Assembly (NCBI RefSeq): GCF_000317305.3
Contig: NC_023036.2
Location: forward strand, 868,001-932,000
Length of the DNA stretch: 64,000 bases
Origin: Mycolicibacterium neoaurum VKM Ac-1815D
GTDB taxonomy: Bacteria > Actinomycetota > Actinomycetes > Mycobacteriales > Mycobacteriaceae
Direction of reading: 5' to 3'
The stretch's first letter is position 1, and each line of letters opens with the position of its first letter. Under the pieces are notes generated by a model that was given only the letters and a program-made list of their open reading frames with translations, searched no databases and was not told the origin of the DNA. Shown piece by piece: positions 8,304-17,621 of the stretch. The position numbers and the translations under genes are program-made.

Positions 8304-10307
8304 TCATGCGTCGAAGTCGACCCCCACCGTCGCACTGGTGGGGCGAGACTGACAGGTGAGGATGTGCCCGGTCCGCACCTGCTCGGTGCTCAACGCGAAA
8401 TTCTGGTCCATGGTGACCGTGCCGGAGGTGAGCGTCGCCATGCACGTCCCGCATGCACCACCCATGCAGGCGTACGGTGCGGCGATGCGATTACGCAAGG
8501 CGGCCTCCAGCAGCGTCTCACCGGCATTGAGCGAGACTGTTCGGGTGGCGCCACGCAAGCCGATGGTCAGTTCCGCGGCGATCGAGTCCGACGGTGCGCT
8601 CGGCGCCGCGTGCGCATGGAAGAGTTCGAGATGAATCTTCTCAATCGGTACTCCGGAGTCGGTCAGGTTGTCGCGTAGGTGTGTCACCAACTCCTGTGGT
8701 CCGCAGAGCAACCAGCGGTCCACCGCGTGCACATCGCTGCCGATGACACTGCGCACCATCGGATAGTCGATGCGACCTGTCAGCACCCCGGACGTCGGTT
8801 CGGCGGATCGCACGTGCTGCACGCGAAGCCGATCGCCGAAGCGGCACTGCAGATCCTCGAGTTCGGCACGGAACATCGTCGATTCCGTGGTCCGGTTTCC
8901 GTAGATGAGCGTACAACGACTGTCACGTTCGATCTCCAGAATGCTCGTCACGGCGGACAGCACCGGGGTGATCCCACTGCCCGCCGCGATGGCCACATAC
9001 TCGCCTCGGATGTCCGGGTCCGCCGGCGGGCAGAAATCCCCTGTGGGAGGGCCCAGTTCGAGTGTGTCACCGGCCCGTAGTCGTTCGGTGGCGAACGTCG
9101 AGAACAGTCCGTCGGGGATTCGGCGGATCGCGATGGCGAGTTCACCGGAACCGGTGGAGGTGCATATCGAGTACGTGCGCCGAATGTACTGCCCGTCCAG
9201 TCGGTGATGGACGGTGAGATGTTGGCCTGCGCGGAAACGGAATTGCTCGCGTAGGTCGGCAGGAACATCGAAGCTGATCCGGACGCTGTCGGGCGTCAGC
9301 GGGTCGACGCTGCGTACGACCAGGGTGTGGGTCTCTCCGCTCTTGCGGGGGGCATGCACCGGGAGCAACCGAGAAAGACTGCCGTTCAATTCTTTCCAGG
9401 TATGGTACTGCTCGGCATCGAGTTGCTGCCCGAAGGCCGTGAGTAGCGCCGGGTTGTGCTCCAGATAGGCCGCCTCGTTGCGTCGCCACGCTGCGACGTA
9501 GCGGTGGAACGGGATCGACGGATGTAGATGGTGGACCAGGTGGTAGTTCTGCGACAGCAGCAAGGGAGTCAGAATCCACTCGGCACCAACGCGGTTGCGG
9601 GTGGCTCGATAGCGATTCTGCCGGTGGGTGTCGGTCAGATCGTGGTGGGGCAGCCAGTCGAACCACCAGGCCAGCACGAACACCGCGATCCGTTCGGGGA
9701 TGAGATAGACCAGTGCCAGCTGCCACAGGTGTCCGGAGAATCCGGCGACCGCGACCGCGGCAACCGAGAACGTGATCAAGGCGGCGGTTTCGAGGATCTC
9801 CGAGCGCGGGCGGGTGTCGATGTTGCGCACCAGAAAACGCAGATACGGCACGTCCATCAACGGGAAACGCAGCGGGAGTTGCCAGCGTGGGCCTGCGGTG
9901 ACGAAGTGGTCGGGATCGTTGTCGCCGTCGTTGGTGTTGAGGTGGTGTTGGATGTGGATGAAGGCAAAAGATCTGAACGAGATAAGTGGTGAGACGAACA
10001 GCATGGCTGCGCGGCCGAAGGCTGCATTGACCCAGCGGTGGCGGCTGATCGAGTAGTGCGATGCGTCGTGCAGCACGGTGAACAAGACGAAGATCGCTGC
10101 GGCGCTGAGCATGATGGTCACGACGGCGGGCAGCCGCGACGTCAGGGCCGCCCAGGTCGAGATGCCGAACACGCCGACCGCGGCCACGAAGATGGCGGCT
10201 GTCGGCCAGGACAGCGTCGGGATCTGCTCCCCGGTGTCGGGCACGGGTTCCGGCGTAGTGGCGGAGGCACCGGAGTGCGGGGTGGGCTGCTGGATGGTGA
10301 TGGACAC
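8304..10307 (-). CDS. Fatty-acid desaturase/hydroxylase fused to ferredoxin-NAD(P)H reductase with C-terminal 2Fe-2S domain
   Basis: GTG at 10307 is preferred: GAGGAC lies eight bases upstream, while the longer frame adds 27 unconvincing residues. The ~667-residue protein has two halves. Residues ~30-320 are a membrane di-iron oxygenase with histidine boxes HDASH, HIQHH and HLVHH between hydrophobic segments. Residues ~335-570 form an FAD/NAD(P)H reductase (RRTYSICT for FAD; GSGITPVLS for nucleotide). Residues ~585-667 are a plant-type ferredoxin domain with CMGGACGTC plus a distal Cys. In M. tuberculosis the comparable DesA3-Rv3230c pair is two proteins; here donor and oxygenase are one chain. 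Substrate (acyl chain, carotenoid or alkane) cannot be read. The divergent or upstream neighbour is a PucR regulator on the same strand. Confidence 0.8.
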   Translation of the reverse strand: MSITIQQPTPHSGASATTPEPVPDTGEQIPTLSWPTAAIFVAAVGVFGISTWAALTSRLPAVVTIMLSAAAIFVLFTVLHDASHYSISRHRWVNAAFGRAAMLFVSPLISFRSFAFIHIQHHLNTNDGDNDPDHFVTAGPRWQLPLRFPLMDVPYLRFLVRNIDTRPRSEILETAALITFSVAAVAVAGFSGHLWQLALVYLIPERIAVFVLAWWFDWLPHHDLTDTHRQNRYRATRNRVGAEWILTPLLLSQNYHLVHHLHPSIPFHRYVAAWRRNEAAYLEHNPALLTAFGQQLDAEQYHTWKELNGSLSRLLPVHAPRKSGETHTLVVRSVDPLTPDSVRISFDVPADLREQFRFRAGQHLTVHHRLDGQYIRRTYSICTSTGSGELAIAIRRIPDGLFSTFATERLRAGDTLELGPPTGDFCPPADPDIRGEYVAIAAGSGITPVLSAVTSILEIERDSRCTLIYGNRTTESTMFRAELEDLQCRFGDRLRVQHVRSAEPTSGVLTGRIDYPMVRSVIGSDVHAVDRWLLCGPQELVTHLRDNLTDSGVPIEKIHLELFHAHAAPSAPSDSIAAELTIGLRGATRTVSLNAGETLLEAALRNRIAAPYACMGGACGTCMATLTSGTVTMDQNFALSTEQVRTGHILTCQSRPTSATVGVDFDA

Positions 10308-10440
10308 GGCGTACGTCCTCTTCCGCGACGAGTTGAGTGTCTCGAAAGTAGGTCTGCCGGGGACCGCGGGACAATGACCCCGCCGCACCTATCCATGTGC
10401 TGTGCGCACATCGATGTACCGCTGTTCGGCGGTCAACCGG

Positions 10441-11670
10441 TCATTTTGTCCGCAGGATAGATGCGCCGAGCACGTCGCAGATGTGCAGGGCGGCATGCAC
10501 CTGGGCACGCCGGGCGGCCACCGGCCCGCCGAGCCGATCCTCTGCACGGCGCACCCGTTGCAGCACCGTGTTGCGATGTACGCCGAGCGCCTCCGCGGCG
10601 GTCTTGAGGCTGCCCTGGGCGGTCAGGAAGGCCAGTAGCGCGCTGCGCTCGGCCTCGGTCTTGGCGTCGTCATGGGCCAGGTCGCCGAGTTCACCGTGCA
10701 CGAAGTCGCGAGCACCGTCGAGGTCCTGGGTCATCAAATCCACCAGGGCGATATCGCCGAAGTAGGTGACCCGTGCGGTCCGCTCACCGAGCTCGGCGAC
10801 CCGACGTGCGCGCAGGGCCTCTCGGTGGGAGGTCCGGAATCCGGCTGGACCAGGATGGACCGCACCCACGGCGATGTGGACGTCGGGGTCGACCGATGAC
10901 GGCGGTACCCGCAGGTCCGTCGACGTATCGAGCGATGCGGCGACCCAACCCCACAGGCAGCGTGCGCCGGCCGGGATGCTCAACGGGTGGTCGGTACCGA
11001 GGGCTTTGGCGAAGCGTTGGGCCGCCGTAGGCAGGTCGACACCATTGTCCGCGGTCCAGCAGATGAATCCGAGCTGGCCGCCGGTGAGTCGATGTCCCAG
11101 TACGGTTTCGGCGTTTCGCGGGTCGACCCGCTCGTCGGCCAGCAGGGCGCGCACCACGTCGCTGCGCTCGGCCCGGTCCCGGCTCTGTCGGCGGTCGAGT
11201 TCGGCGACATACTCCGTGGAGACCGAGGCCGAGATGCGATCGATGTACTGGAAGCCGAACCGTTCGACCTCGAGGAACAACCGTAACGATTCGGCGGGAT
11301 CGGGCACATGGGCCGTGACCGCTTCAGCGAACCTGCCGGTGAAGAATTGATGGCCCAGGCGATAGAAGCGCAGCATCACATCGAGGCTGTGCCCCCGCGA
11401 CGCCATTGCGCGGGCGTGCTCGAGCGCGGTGACCGGAGCCTCGGCCGCGGTCGCATCGATGCCGTGCCGGACCATGGAGAGCACCGCCTCGAGGTTCGAC
11501 GAGCATGATCCAAGGGTCAGTCCGCGCAGCTCCGGATCGGCCGTGATCTCGGGAATGTGGTGGGCGAGATGTTCGAGCATGTCATCGGCCAGCGCGGAGA
11601 CGTCGCCGAGCAGGCCGGCCGCCACGGCCTGGACCGTAGGCGAACCGTCGGCGGCAGGTCGCGGGTCCAC
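10441..11670 (-). CDS. PucR/CdaR-family transcriptional regulator
   Basis: 409 residues. The C terminus carries the family's PucR-type helix-turn-helix, with TAQGSLKTAAEALGVHRNTV followed by LQRVRRAEDRLG, in which the HRNTV..R stretch is diagnostic. The middle is a GGDEF-like (CdaR) fold, and the N-terminal ~170 residues are helical and probably the sensory part. No membrane segment is present, so it acts in the cytoplasm. It lies 133 bases upstream of the desaturase-reductase fusion on the same strand, so control of that gene is a reasonable inference but no operator is visible. The start at 11670 is a GTG without a clear ribosome site. Confidence 0.8.
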   Translation of the reverse strand: MDPRPAADGSPTVQAVAAGLLGDVSALADDMLEHLAHHIPEITADPELRGLTLGSCSSNLEAVLSMVRHGIDATAAEAPVTALEHARAMASRGHSLDVMLRFYRLGHQFFTGRFAEAVTAHVPDPAESLRLFLEVERFGFQYIDRISASVSTEYVAELDRRQSRDRAERSDVVRALLADERVDPRNAETVLGHRLTGGQLGFICWTADNGVDLPTAAQRFAKALGTDHPLSIPAGARCLWGWVAASLDTSTDLRVPPSSVDPDVHIAVGAVHPGPAGFRTSHREALRARRVAELGERTARVTYFGDIALVDLMTQDLDGARDFVHGELGDLAHDDAKTEAERSALLAFLTAQGSLKTAAEALGVHRNTVLQRVRRAEDRLGGPVAARRAQVHAALHICDVLGASILRTK

Positions 11671-11703
11671 GTTCCGGACCTTAGTGGTTGTGCACGGGCG
11701 TCG

Positions 11704-12699
11704 TCAGCGCACGCGCACCACGGTGCGTCCTCGGTTGCCGCCGCCACGGATCCGCTCCAATGCCGCGGGTACCTCGTCGAGACCGACCTCGCCGGCAACC
11801 AGCTCCTCGAGCAGTGGCGGGCGCAGGTCGCGCCCGAGCCTGGCCCACACGTCACGTCGGCGAACTATCGGGCACTGCACCGAATCGACTCCCAGGAGCG
11901 CGATTCCGCGCAAAATGAAGGGGAAAACGGTGGTGGGCAACGCCATTCCGCCGGTATTGCCCGACGCGGCCACGGCAGCGCCGTATCGCAACGAGGCCAG
12001 CACTGCGGCCAGCGTCTCCCCGCCGACGCAGTCGACCGCGGCGGTCCACTTCTCCTTCTGCAATGGCCGTGCTGGGTCGCCGAGAGCCGAGCGGTCCACC
12101 ACCTCGGCCGCGCCCAGCGTGCGCAGCCAGTCACCGGCATCGGTTTTGCCGGTCACCGCGGTGACCGAAAATCCGAGCGCGGCAAGGATGGACACGGCGA
12201 CGCTGCCTACACCGCCAGTGGCTCCGGTGACCAGCACCGGTCCGTCGTCGGTGCTGGTCAAACCGCGTTCTTCCAAAGCGATCACGCTGAGGGCGGCGGT
12301 GAATCCGGCGGTGCCCACGATCATCGCCTCCCGCATAGTCAAACCGTCGGGCAGTGGCACCACCCAGTCGGCGGGAACCCGTGCGTACTCACTGAATCCA
12401 CCATGATGGGCGACGCCGAGGTCATAGCCGTGCACCAGCACCTCGGCGCCCGTGTCCAGTCCGGAGCTTCCCGGGTCGACGACCGTGCCCGCCAGATCGA
12501 TGCCAGGGACCAGTGGGTCGATGCGGGCGACCTTGCCGTCCTTGCTGGCGGCCAACGCATCCTTGAAGTTGACACTCGACCACGACACCTCGATCAGGAC
12601 ATCGCCCTCGCCCAGATCCGATATCGGGATCGAACGGACCTGCAGCACGGTCTCGGGTCCGGTCGAGTCGGCGACGAGGGCGTTGGCCTGGTCGGTCAT
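11704..12699 (-). CDS. AcuI/YhdH-type quinone oxidoreductase (probable acrylyl-CoA reductase)
   Basis: Start set at the ATG at 12699, preceded by AAGGAG at a good distance; the longer frame to 12738 is not supported. The 331-residue product is a zinc-free medium-chain dehydrogenase: an N-terminal GroES-like domain (VNFKDALAASKDGKV, PGIDLAGTV) and a Rossmann domain with VTGATGGVGSVAVSIL. The 'NFKDALA' and 'HGGFSEYARVPADWVVPLPDGL' segments are typical of the YhdH/AcuI group, which reduces acrylyl-CoA to propionyl-CoA with NADPH, protecting against a toxic intermediate. Specific substrate is inferred from the family only. It lies just upstream of the PucR gene on the same strand. Confidence 0.82.
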   Translation of the reverse strand: MTDQANALVADSTGPETVLQVRSIPISDLGEGDVLIEVSWSSVNFKDALAASKDGKVARIDPLVPGIDLAGTVVDPGSSGLDTGAEVLVHGYDLGVAHHGGFSEYARVPADWVVPLPDGLTMREAMIVGTAGFTAALSVIALEERGLTSTDDGPVLVTGATGGVGSVAVSILAALGFSVTAVTGKTDAGDWLRTLGAAEVVDRSALGDPARPLQKEKWTAAVDCVGGETLAAVLASLRYGAAVAASGNTGGMALPTTVFPFILRGIALLGVDSVQCPIVRRRDVWARLGRDLRPPLLEELVAGEVGLDEVPAALERIRGGGNRGRTVVRVR

Positions 12700-12783
12700 G
12701 GGCTGCTCCTTCTGCACTGGGTGCGTTCCGTTCTTCACCGTCGTACACGCCAGCCACCAGGTGCTGGTCAGAGGGCCACGTTT

Positions 12784-12798
12784 CAGGAATGTTTCCTG
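12784..12798. promoter_or_regulatory. Small perfect palindrome between divergent genes
   Basis: CAGGAA, three bases (TGT), then TTCCTG: six-base arms in perfect inverted order. It sits in the 237-base gap between the AcuI-type gene (leftward) and the peptide importer operon (rightward), about 85 bases from the first and 140 bases from the second start. A protein-binding site is possible; no regulator can be assigned. Confidence 0.35.
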
Positions 12799-12936
12799 TC
12801 AATGGTGTCCGCAACGAGAATATTTACGCCGTTCGCCGTGCGCGTTCTCGGATTTGGGTCCAAGATGGCTACCCGGGTCGCTCGAGAAGCGTAAACGTGG
12901 ACGGATTCGCCCGTGCCGCCGAACCTAGGGAGCCAG

Positions 12937-14589
12937 ATGAGCAAGCTGCGCGATGCGCTGCGCAAGATGACGGTCCTGTCTTGTACGTCGGTGGTCGCCG
13001 TGTTCGGCGTCGCCGCGTGCGGGAGCGAGGGATCCGACGGATCGGGCGGGGGCGAGATCAACATCTCGATGACGTCGTTCCCGGACTACATCGACCCGCA
13101 ACTGTCCTACACACTGGAGGGGTGGGAGGTGCTCTACAACACCTACACCCCGCTGCTGACCTATAAGCACGCCAAAGGCGAGGACGGCACCCAGATCGTC
13201 CCTGGCCTGGCCACCGATATGCCCGAGATCTCCGATGACGGCAAGACCTACAAGCTGAAGCTGCGGTCGGGGATGAAGTACTCCGACGGCACCGATATCA
13301 AGGCATCGGACTTCACCTACGCCATCCAGCGGTTGTTCAAGGCCGACAGCGGTGGGTCGGTGTTCTACAGCGGGATCGTCGGTGCCCCGCAGTACGCCGA
13401 CGGCACGGCCGACACCATCAGTGGCATCGTCACCGACGACGCGACCGGCGATATCACCATCACCCTCGACGCCGCCAACGGCACCTTCGAGAACGTGCTC
13501 GGCCTGCCGTTCGCCGCACCGGTGCCGCCGAGCACTCCGCTCTCCGATGACGCCACGAACAGCCCACCGCCCTCCAGTGGCCCGTTCATGATCACCAAGG
13601 TCGAGGCGCCCCAGACGCTGACCATGGAGCGCAACCCGAACTTCTCGACCGTCCGCGACGCCGGTGCCACCGAGGTCGCCGATGCCCAGGTCGACAAGAT
13701 CATCGTGACCCAGAACAAGAGCAACACCGCGCAGGTCACCGGGGTCGAGCAGAACACCATCGACTTCATGGTCGACCCACCCGATGCCGACCGCCTGCAG
13801 GAGGTGAAAACCCGCTTCGGCGACCGATTCCGGCTGGAAGAGTCGATCAATACCTACTACTTCTGGATGAACAACCAGACCGCGCCGTTCAACGATGTGC
13901 GTGTGCGCCAGGCGGTCAACTACGCCATCGACCCCGAGGCGCTCAACCGCGTCTTCGGTGGGCGCCTGCGCCCGACGCAGCAGATCCTGCCGCCAGGCAT
14001 GCCGGGCTATGAGGAGTACAAGCTCTATCCCGGGCCCGATATGGACAAGGCGAGAGCGCTTCTGGCCGAGGCGAATCCGTCCGATCGCGATATCACGGTG
14101 TGGACCAATGACGAGCCCGACCGCAAACGGATCGGCGAGTACTACCACGACGTGCTCAACCAGCTCGGCTTCAACGCGACGCTGAAGGTGATCGCCGGCG
14201 ATGTCTACTTCACCACGATCGGTAATCAGTCGACTCCCGATCTGGACACCGGTTTCGGCAACTGGTTCCAGGATTTCCCGCACCCGGACGACTTCTTCCG
14301 GCCGCTGCTCAACAGCGCGGCGATCCTGCCGACCAACGGCAACAACTTCTCCCGGGCCTCCTATCCCGAACTGGACGCGAAGATGGACGAACTGCTGACC
14401 AAGCAACTCACCGAGGGGGACACCGAGGCGCAGTATGCGGCGCTGGACAAGGCCTATATGGAACAGGCGGCCTGGGCGCCCTACGGTAACGAGCAGTTCA
14501 CCACGTTCGTCTCCGACCGCATCGACTTCGACAAGGCCTACCACCACCTCCTGTTCAATCAGGACTGGTCGGCCCTGGCGCTGAAGTAG
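12937..14589 (+). CDS. Peptide ABC transporter, substrate-binding lipoprotein (family 5)
   Basis: Start at the ATG at 12937 with AGGGAG four bases upstream. A signal sequence ends in the lipobox VAACGSE, so the protein is lipid-anchored at the outer face of the membrane. The ~550-residue body is an extracellular solute-binding protein of family 5 (DppA/OppA type): YNTYTPLLTY near the N terminus, LKLRSGMKYSDGTDIKASDF as the family signature, and FNDVRVRQAVNYAID further on. It collects oligopeptides or similar ligands. It is the first gene of a five-gene operon (binding protein, two permeases, two ATPases) with gaps of one or two bases or overlaps throughout, so the whole importer is present. 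Confidence 0.9.
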   Translation: MSKLRDALRKMTVLSCTSVVAVFGVAACGSEGSDGSGGGEINISMTSFPDYIDPQLSYTLEGWEVLYNTYTPLLTYKHAKGEDGTQIVPGLATDMPEISDDGKTYKLKLRSGMKYSDGTDIKASDFTYAIQRLFKADSGGSVFYSGIVGAPQYADGTADTISGIVTDDATGDITITLDAANGTFENVLGLPFAAPVPPSTPLSDDATNSPPPSSGPFMITKVEAPQTLTMERNPNFSTVRDAGATEVADAQVDKIIVTQNKSNTAQVTGVEQNTIDFMVDPPDADRLQEVKTRFGDRFRLEESINTYYFWMNNQTAPFNDVRVRQAVNYAIDPEALNRVFGGRLRPTQQILPPGMPGYEEYKLYPGPDMDKARALLAEANPSDRDITVWTNDEPDRKRIGEYYHDVLNQLGFNATLKVIAGDVYFTTIGNQSTPDLDTGFGNWFQDFPHPDDFFRPLLNSAAILPTNGNNFSRASYPELDAKMDELLTKQLTEGDTEAQYAALDKAYMEQAAWAPYGNEQFTTFVSDRIDFDKAYHHLLFNQDWSALALK

Positions 14590-14591
14590 GG

Positions 14592-15629
14592 ATGACCACC
14601 CCGTCCGATGCGGTGGAGGCGCCGGGGGAACCCGTTCCTCCCCCCGGTGTTCCCGCCGAGCAGATCCGTGGGCGTAGTCCGTGGTATCTGGCCTGGCTCT
14701 GCCTGCGGCGCAACAGGATCAGTCTTGCCTTCGGGGCGTTGTTCGTGCTGATCGTGCTGTTCTGTCTTGCCGCCCCGGTGTGGGCCGATCACGTTGCCCA
14801 CACCGGGCCGAACGAGAATCACATCACCGACACCGTGCAGATCGACGGCCGCGATGTCGATGTGGTCTCCCCGGACGGCACGCCGCTCGGCCCTGGGCTA
14901 CATGGCAGGTACCTGCTGGGTGCCGACCAGAACGGCCGCGATGTGATGGTGCGCCTCATGTACGGCGGACGGACCTCGATCTTCATCGGTGTGGCCGCGG
15001 CGGCCATCACCACCGTGCTGGCCGTCCTGGTCGGGTTGCTGTGCGGCTACTACCGCGGATGGATCGACGCGACGCTGTCGCGGGTGATGGATGTGGTGTG
15101 GGCGTTTCCCGTGCTGCTGCTGGGCATCGCCCTGGGCACCGCACTGGCCCTGGGCGGCTTGAAGATCGGCGCATTGCAGATCGCCGGGGACTCGCTGTGG
15201 ATCCCGATCATGATCATCGGGCTGGTGTATGTGCCCTACATGGCCCGTCCGATCCGCGGTGAGATCCTGGCACTGCGCGAGAAGGAATTCGTCGAGGCGG
15301 CGGTGGCACAGGGTAAGGGCCCGGTGCGCATCATGATCAGTGAGCTGCTGCCCAATGTCGTGTCGACCATCATCGTGTTCTTCACCCTCAACATCGCCAA
15401 CAACATGCTGCTGGAGTCGGCATTGTCGTTCCTGGGCGCGGGTGTGCGAGCACCCAACGCGTCATGGGGCACGATGATCGCCGACGGCTACCAGACGATC
15501 TACACCGCCCCGCATCTGACCATCGTGCCCGGTCTGATGATCGTGTTGACGGTGTTGTCGCTCAACGTGTTCGGCGACGGTCTACGCGATGCCCTCGACC
15601 CGCGCGCCAAGATCCGGTTGGAGCACTGA
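14592..15629 (+). CDS. Peptide ABC transporter permease (DppC/OppC type)
   Basis: 345 residues. After a Pro-rich cytoplasmic N terminus comes a first membrane helix (LAFGALFVLIVLFCLAAPVWA), an extracytoplasmic segment containing LLGADQNGRDVMVRLMYGGRTS, then a five-helix core. The EAA loop for docking to the ATPase reads EFVEAAVAQGKGPVRIMISELLPN. All of this is standard for the DppC branch, whose signature is 'LGTD..GRD...R..YG.R.S'. It begins two bases after the binding protein stop and is followed one base later by the second permease; the reverse of the usual B-then-C order is worth noting. Confidence 0.88.
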   Translation: MTTPSDAVEAPGEPVPPPGVPAEQIRGRSPWYLAWLCLRRNRISLAFGALFVLIVLFCLAAPVWADHVAHTGPNENHITDTVQIDGRDVDVVSPDGTPLGPGLHGRYLLGADQNGRDVMVRLMYGGRTSIFIGVAAAAITTVLAVLVGLLCGYYRGWIDATLSRVMDVVWAFPVLLLGIALGTALALGGLKIGALQIAGDSLWIPIMIIGLVYVPYMARPIRGEILALREKEFVEAAVAQGKGPVRIMISELLPNVVSTIIVFFTLNIANNMLLESALSFLGAGVRAPNASWGTMIADGYQTIYTAPHLTIVPGLMIVLTVLSLNVFGDGLRDALDPRAKIRLEH

Positions 15630-15630
15630 G

Positions 15631-16593
15631 ATGCTGCGATTTGTGGTGCGGCGGCTCGTCGGCATGGTCGGGGTGCTGTTCGCGATATCGGTGCTGGTGT
15701 TCCTCATCTTCAACGTGATTCCCAATTCCGACCCGGCGGCCCGCATCGCCGGGAAGAACGCCGATCCGGAACTGATCGCCAGGGTCAGCGCCGATCTGGG
15801 ACTCGACCAGCCGCTCTACGTGCAGTACCTGACGATGATGAAGCAGATCTTCACCGGTCAGCTGACCTCCTATGCCAGTTCCCAGAATGTCGTCGAGCAG
15901 ATATGGAAGGGACTGCCCGCGACGCTGTCGCTGTGCATCGGCGCCGCGGTGCTGTGGATGGCGCTGGCGATCTGGTTCGGCTACCTCAGCGCCGTGCACG
16001 CCGGCAAGTTCACCGACCGCGCGCTGACCGTGCTCTCGCTGGTCGGAATATCGATGCCGGTGTTCTGGCTGGCCGCAATCCTGTTGTACTACTTGAGCTT
16101 CAAGGCCGAGCTGTTCCCCACCAGCAGTTACGTTCCGCTGACCAAGGACCCACTGGACTGGGCGTATCACCTGATCTTGCCGTGGCTCACCCTGGCCGTG
16201 CTCTACGTCGGTTTCTACAGCCGGGTGTTGCGGTCGAACATGCTCGACGTGATGAACGAAGACCACGTGCGCACAGCACGGGCGAAGGGCATCAGCGAAC
16301 GGCAGATCCGCATCAAGCACGTGCTGCGCAATTCGATGATCCCCATCGTCACGCTGTTCGGGCTGGATTTCGGTGTCGTCGTCGGCGGCGGGGCAATCCT
16401 GACCGAGACGGTATTCAACCTCAACGGCGTCGGTCTGTATGCCGGACAGGCGATCGGCACGCTGGACCTGCCGCCGCTGATCGGCGTCACGATGTTCGGC
16501 GCGTTCTTCATCGTGCTCTTCAACACCCTGGTCGACGTGGCCTACGCGTTCCTTGATCCACGGATTCGGCTCGGAGAGGCGGCACCGGTATGA
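15631..16593 (+). CDS. Peptide ABC transporter permease (DppB/OppB type)
   Basis: 320 residues from the ATG one base after the preceding stop; the open frame upstream of 15631 is within the other permease. MLRFVVRRLVGMVGVLFAISVLVFLIF is the typical first helix of DppB proteins. The extracytoplasmic loop carries DLGLDQPLYVQYL, and the ATPase-docking EAA loop reads DHVRTARAKGISERQIRIKHVLRNSMIPI. It pairs with the DppC-type protein to form the membrane channel. Its stop overlaps the next ATPase start (ATGA), indicating translational coupling. Confidence 0.88.
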   Translation: MLRFVVRRLVGMVGVLFAISVLVFLIFNVIPNSDPAARIAGKNADPELIARVSADLGLDQPLYVQYLTMMKQIFTGQLTSYASSQNVVEQIWKGLPATLSLCIGAAVLWMALAIWFGYLSAVHAGKFTDRALTVLSLVGISMPVFWLAAILLYYLSFKAELFPTSSYVPLTKDPLDWAYHLILPWLTLAVLYVGFYSRVLRSNMLDVMNEDHVRTARAKGISERQIRIKHVLRNSMIPIVTLFGLDFGVVVGGGAILTETVFNLNGVGLYAGQAIGTLDLPPLIGVTMFGAFFIVLFNTLVDVAYAFLDPRIRLGEAAPV

Positions 16594-17621
16594 GTCCGAT
16601 ACTCGAAGTCGAGGACCTGCGGGTCAGCTTCGCCACCCAGGACGGTGTGGTGGGTGCGGTCGACGGGGTGTCCTTTGCCCTGGAGGCCGGTGAGGTGCTG
16701 GCCATCGTCGGGGAGTCGGGCTCCGGTAAGAGTGTCACCGCACAGACCGTGATCGGACTGACCCGTGCGCCGAACGCCACCATCGGTGGGGCGGTCCGGT
16801 TCGACGGGCGCGACCTGACTCAACTGGATGACCGTGAATTACAGGGCGTGCGAGGCGAACACATCGCCATGGTGTTCCAGGACCCGATGACATCGTTGAA
16901 TCCGGTGTATCGGGTGGGGGACCAGATCATCGAGATGATCCGGGCGCACCGCGCGGTCTCCCGTGCCGAAGCACGCGACCGGGCGGTCGAGCTGCTGCGC
17001 ACCGTCGGCATCCCCAATCCCGAACGCCGCGTGAAGGATTACCCGCACGAGTTCTCCGGGGGCATGCGGCAGCGCGTCATGATCGCCATGGCGCTGTCGC
17101 TGGAGCCGGAGGTGTTGATCGCCGACGAACCGACGACGGCGCTGGATGTCACGATCCAGGCCCAGATCCTGCGCCTGCTCGCCCAATTGAACGCCGAACG
17201 TGGGCTGGCGGTGGTGCTGATCACCCATGATCTCGGCGTGGTGGCCGAGGTCGCGGACCGGGTGCTGGTGATGTACGCCGGACAGGTGGTCGAGGATGCC
17301 GGGGTCGACGACATCTTCTACGACCCCCGGCATCCCTACACCTGGGGGCTCTTCGGGTCACTCACACCGCTGGACGCACCGCAGCATGCGCGGTTGCCGC
17401 ATATCGGCGGCGCCCCGCCGTCGTTGTTGTCACCACCATCGGGCTGCCGATTCGCCCCGCGCTGCCCGCACGTCTTCGATGCCTGCGCACAGCTGCCCGC
17501 ACTGACCCTCGATGACAACGCGGCCGGGCACCGGGACCGGTGTTGGCTGGACCCGGAGCAGAAGGCCACCCTGCGGCTTGTCGACGGTCGTATCGGGCTG
17601 CGTAAGCCGGTGGCACTGTGA
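16590..17621 (+). CDS. Peptide ABC transporter ATPase (DppD/OppD type)
   Basis: 343 residues. Walker A is GESGSGKS, the Q-loop lies in [14 protein letters not shown], the ABC signature is FSGGMRQR, and Walker B is [12 protein letters not shown], followed by the H-loop LITHDLGVV. The C-terminal region [11 protein letters not shown] is the oligopeptide-transporter tail that in related proteins binds an Fe-S cluster or stabilises the dimer. It hydrolyses ATP on the cytoplasmic face together with the next gene's product. Start ATG overlaps the permease stop by four bases; the stop overlaps the next start by four. Confidence 0.9.
   Translation: MSPILEVEDLRVSFATQDGVVGAVDGVSFALEAGEVLAIVGESGSGKSVTAQTVIGLTRAPNATIGGAVRFDGRDLTQLDDRELQGVRGEHIAMVFQDPMTSLNPVYRVGDQIIEMIRAHRAVSRAEARDRAVELLRTVGIPNPERRVKDYPHEFSGGMRQRVMIAMALSLEPEVLIADEPTTALDVTIQAQILRLLAQLNAERGLAVVLITHDLGVVAEVADRVLVMYAGQVVEDAGVDDIFYDPRHPYTWGLFGSLTPLDAPQHARLPHIGGAPPSLLSPPSGCRFAPRCPHVFDACAQLPALTLDDNAAGHRDRCWLDPEQKATLRLVDGRIGLRKPVAL

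Noticed and set aside
12925..14547. 540-residue leftward ORF opposite the peptide-binding lipoprotein
   Set aside because: Shadow of a well-supported gene; no motif, no ribosome site.
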